The notes under the pieces were generated by a model that searched no databases, was not told the DNA's origin, and saw only the letters and a program-made list of their open reading frames with translations. Positions 61,397-64,000 of a stretch of DNA of 64,000 bases are shown piece by piece. The first letter of the stretch is position 1. Every line of letters begins with the position of its first letter. Source of the DNA: Puia sp963703355 (GTDB lineage: Bacteria; Bacteroidota; Bacteroidia; Chitinophagales; Chitinophagaceae); assembly GCA_963703355.1 (NCBI GenBank), contig OY969813.1:868001-932000 (forward strand), given 5' to 3'. The position numbers were made by a program, and so were the translations under genes.

Positions 61397-62528
61397 GATG
61401 ATGCGTGACCGAACGGTTATGAATAGCCTCTTTTTTAAATTTAAGGGAAGTCCCGGTTCTTCCCGATAAAAACGCCTTCACTTCCGAAACAATGGAAAGC
61501 GCAATTTCAGTGGAATGCTCAGCACCAATATCCAATCCGGTGGGACCATATATTCTTGAAAGCTGTTCTTCATTCAGTTGAATTCCCTGATCTCTCAGGT
61601 CGGATAACATACGTTCCCGTTTCTGAGCGGGACCTAAAATTCCGATATATCCGAACTCCTGATCCACGATTTGTGTTAGAAATCCCAGGTCATAATTATA
61701 ATTATGGCTCATGAGTAAAAACACCGTTTGACTATCTGTTTTAACCTGAGAAAGAATGTCTGCAGATCTGCAGTACAATACCCTGACAGCTTTTGGAAAA
61801 CGAACCGGTAAAGCGTAGTTGAATCTTCCATCTATTACCGTCACTGACCATCCCAGCATTGCTGCGATCTCAACAAGGGGCTGTACGTCATTGCCCGCAC
61901 CAGCGATCACAACGACAACCGGGCGTCCGATGTACTCTACAAAAGCCGTACAATTCGTTTGTTCTATATCTATATCCAGGAAAAAAGATTGCTTTTCAGC
62001 GAGTGCGCTTTTGATTGGTTCTGTAATTGCTTCCTGCAACGCTTCATCTACATTACCATATAAATCATTTTTTAGCCAGAGCAGCCGCGATCCGGGTTGT
62101 GTTTTTTTCCTTGAAAAAAACGTAACAAGTACTGCTTCTTCACCCGCATCCAAAATGCTGCGCAATAATTCAACGGGATTATATGGATCCTCTCTTTTAA
62201 TGGGTTCAAACAAAATATGCACAACGCCGTTGCAACCGAGGTGAAGTCCGTACTGAATATCATCTTCGCCGGTGGAATCGTAGGTTACGAGTTTATTTTC
62301 ACCGGAGAACATGGCGAATAGCGCCTTTTCCAACGCGTCCCCTTCGAGACAGCCCCCGCTGATGGCGCCGGTTATTTTACTGTCGTCGGTAACGAGCATG
62401 CGCGCACCCGGGCGCCGGTAGGAAGATCCATCCACACGAACCACTGTAGCCAACACAGATTTTTTGTTTTGCGATGTGGCGATATCATATGCGTTGATAA
62501 TGTCCCGTAATTCTTTCATAATCCTCAA
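61389..62528 (-). CDS. xdhC: XdhC-family molybdenum enzyme maturation factor
   Basis: 379 residues. N-terminal XdhC/CoxI domain (VLATVVRVDGSSYRRPGARM, GAISGGCLEGDALEKALF) and C-terminal NAD(P)-binding-like domain (VVIAGAGNDVQPLVEIAAMLG and GPTGLDIGAEHSTEIALSIV). It protects sulfurated Moco and inserts it in the apo-enzyme. Start overlaps the end of the upstream molybdoenzyme gene by 4 bases; co-translation is likely. The C-terminus is His-rich (THHHE). Confidence 0.92.
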   Translation of the reverse strand: MRIMKELRDIINAYDIATSQNKKSVLATVVRVDGSSYRRPGARMLVTDDSKITGAISGGCLEGDALEKALFAMFSGENKLVTYDSTGEDDIQYGLHLGCNGVVHILFEPIKREDPYNPVELLRSILDAGEEAVLVTFFSRKKTQPGSRLLWLKNDLYGNVDEALQEAITEPIKSALAEKQSFFLDIDIEQTNCTAFVEYIGRPVVVVIAGAGNDVQPLVEIAAMLGWSVTVIDGRFNYALPVRFPKAVRVLYCRSADILSQVKTDSQTVFLLMSHNYNYDLGFLTQIVDQEFGYIGILGPAQKRERMLSDLRDQGIQLNEEQLSRIYGPTGLDIGAEHSTEIALSIVSEVKAFLSGRTGTSLKFKKEAIHNRSVTHHHE

Positions 62529-64000
62529 ATCATATTTACATCAAATGGAAGTTTTCTGATTCTTTTTCCGGTGAGGTCGAAAATCGCGTTGGTCAGTGCA
62601 GGCGCAAACGGAGGCAGCGCCGGTTCCCCTACTCCACCGGCATCTTCTGTATTCTCCATGATATATAAATCAACGGGAGGTGCATCTGTGATACGTGGCA
62701 TTTTATAATCGTAAAAGTTTCTCTGTTCAACCAGTCCGTCTTTAAAAGTGATTTCATGAATGGTGGCCGCACCCAATGCCATTACGATGCTTCCCTCCAC
62801 CTGTGCTTTGATAATATCCGGATTCACATACCAGCCACAATCCATCACAACCCATACCTGGTTAATGATTATTTTTCCCGATTCATTTCTGGACACTTTC
62901 ACTACCTGCCCGACCGTCGTTTCAAAACATTCCGTGATTGCCACACCATACCCTTCATTTTTCTTCCTGTTTTTCCATCCGGAGACTTCCTCCAGTTTAT
63001 CGATCTGGCGCTGCAACCTGTCTGTTTTCAAATAACTCCTTCTGAAATCCAATGGATCTTTTCCGGCAGCAATGGCCAGTTCATCCATAAAACTTTCATA
63101 GGCAAATCCATTGGTGGAAGCATACACCGAGCGCCACCACATGATGGGGACGGGTTTTTCAAAAGGCACGTCCGCGAGACTCAGATTTTTAATACTGTCG
63201 AAGTACGCTGGTAATAATCCTTCGGGCGTGCTATCGTTCGGCTTCGTGCGGTCTGGATCCTGGAAGTGATTCATGTTTTGTCCGGCCATTCTGAATTTGT
63301 AGGCACTGATCTCTCCGTTGTTGATAACGCCTTCACATCGGTACGACATGCCCGGACGGTGAGGCCCCTGGGTCATTTCGTCTTCGCGGGTCCAGGTGAC
63401 CATCACCGGTAGTCCGATCGCTTTCGAAATAACCGTTGCCTCGTGAGGATAATCCAGAAATGCTTTTCTGCCGAAACCTCCTCCTAAAAATGTCATGTTC
63501 ACGATCACGTTCTCCAGCGGCAATTTCATTTCCTTGCTTAAATATTCCTGGACCCAGTCGGGCGCCTGGATCGGACCCCAGAGTTCAAGTTTATTTTCCT
63601 GATAATGCGCAATACAATTCAAGGGCTCCATACAAGCATGTGCCTCGTAAGGAGTCTGGTATATAACATCTATTTTCTTCTCCGCGTTTTTGATAACTGA
63701 ATCCGGATCTCCCTGTTTTTTTACCGTAATGCCTTCCTTCGATTTCAACAGTTCTTCCTGCTGTTTAAAAATATCCGCGGTTTGCATGTGTTCAAAACCG
63801 TTGTCGTCCCATTCAACCTTTAATGCTTTCCGCCCCTGTATGGCTGACCAGGTGGAATCCGCAACCACAGCAACTCCTTCTCTATACGTGCCGAATACAG
63901 CCATTCTGACTTTGATTACTTGTTTTACCCCGGGTATTTTCAACGCAGCAGTTTCGTCGAAAGATTTTATTTTACCCAGCATACGTGGGTTACGCTCTAC
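62525..64000 (-). CDS. IorB-type molybdopterin-binding oxidoreductase subunit, partial at the window edge
   Basis: The gene is open to base 64000; only its C-terminal 492 residues are visible, and a complete member has about 700, so the N-terminus lies outside. Family blocks are PYEAHACMEPLNCIAHYQEN, MTFLGGGFGRKAFLDYPHEA, MWWRSVYASTNGFAYESFMD and the active-site Glu in AGGVGEPALPPFAPALTNAI. It resembles isoquinoline 1-oxidoreductase beta and related aldehyde dehydrogenases that use MCD. Its [2Fe-2S] partner must be outside. The last gene products in the operon build its cofactor. ATG at 63982 is internal, not the start. Confidence 0.92.
   Translation of the reverse strand, partial: VERNPRMLGKIKSFDETAALKIPGVKQVIKVRMAVFGTYREGVAVVADSTWSAIQGRKALKVEWDDNGFEHMQTADIFKQQEELLKSKEGITVKKQGDPDSVIKNAEKKIDVIYQTPYEAHACMEPLNCIAHYQENKLELWGPIQAPDWVQEYLSKEMKLPLENVIVNMTFLGGGFGRKAFLDYPHEATVISKAIGLPVMVTWTREDEMTQGPHRPGMSYRCEGVINNGEISAYKFRMAGQNMNHFQDPDRTKPNDSTPEGLLPAYFDSIKNLSLADVPFEKPVPIMWWRSVYASTNGFAYESFMDELAIAAGKDPLDFRRSYLKTDRLQRQIDKLEEVSGWKNRKKNEGYGVAITECFETTVGQVVKVSRNESGKIIINQVWVVMDCGWYVNPDIIKAQVEGSIVMALGAATIHEITFKDGLVEQRNFYDYKMPRITDAPPVDLYIMENTEDAGGVGEPALPPFAPALTNAIFDLTGKRIRKLPFDVNMI

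Overview
The window comes from a Bacteroidota chromosome, most likely of the Chitinophagaceae type. I infer this from the type IX secretion C-terminal signal on a 1316-residue secreted protein, many small lipoproteins and TPR proteins, DUF5723/OmpA and fasciclin proteins, weak Shine-Dalgarno signals, and promoter -7 elements of the TAnnTTTG type. No tRNA, rRNA, CRISPR array, prophage or transposase is visible.

Layout. 1-1149: two genes that have lost their 5' halves meet head to head near base 612, so this looks like a rearrangement junction. 1234-8613: a secreted TPR protein, then a four-gene RND efflux operon. 8652-11804: a TPR protein and a ClC chloride channel/antiporter. 11919-18452: a DUF4399 lipoprotein, a histidine kinase/OmpR-type regulator pair, and a forward gene run (stress protein, secreted coiled-coil protein, OmpA lipoprotein, small cytosolic proteins). 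The forward units on either side of the kinase/regulator pair share an array of four TAATC-like repeats spaced exactly 11 bp, placed 41-42 bp before the start codons; this is the best regulatory signal in the window. 18485-31497: mixed metabolic, signalling and envelope genes (deacetylase, PAS kinase, YceI, flavin oxidoreductase, hydrolase, pirin, TonB-like, BON, DUF5723-OmpA, stand-alone LigD phosphoesterase). 31883-38566: a His/Ala-rich peptide, a frameshifted lipoprotein gene, the giant secreted protein with six internal repeats, and two unusual DNA repeat tracts. 38863-51260: stress and envelope genes (cupin, AlkB, DUF892, PAP2, cardiolipin synthase, fasciclin, KatE catalase, receiver protein, MscS channel). 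51382-64000: a periplasmic PaoABC-like molybdenum aldehyde oxidoreductase on the plus strand converges with a long minus-strand operon encoding nearly all of molybdenum cofactor synthesis, XdhC/MocA maturation factors and a second molybdoenzyme that runs off the window.

How it works together. The right third is one functional unit: MoaA, MoaC-MogA fusion, MoaD, MoaE and MoeA build Moco, MocA makes the cytosine dinucleotide form, XdhC inserts it, and the two xanthine-dehydrogenase-family enzymes use it. A TSUP permease and a secreted molybdopterin-oxidoreductase-fold protein are embedded in this operon and have no assigned role. The middle is dominated by envelope and oxidative-stress functions. 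Several decaying genes (DUF1254 tail, LIC_13387-like remnant, frameshifted lipoprotein, the two halves at the left edge) show active gene loss.
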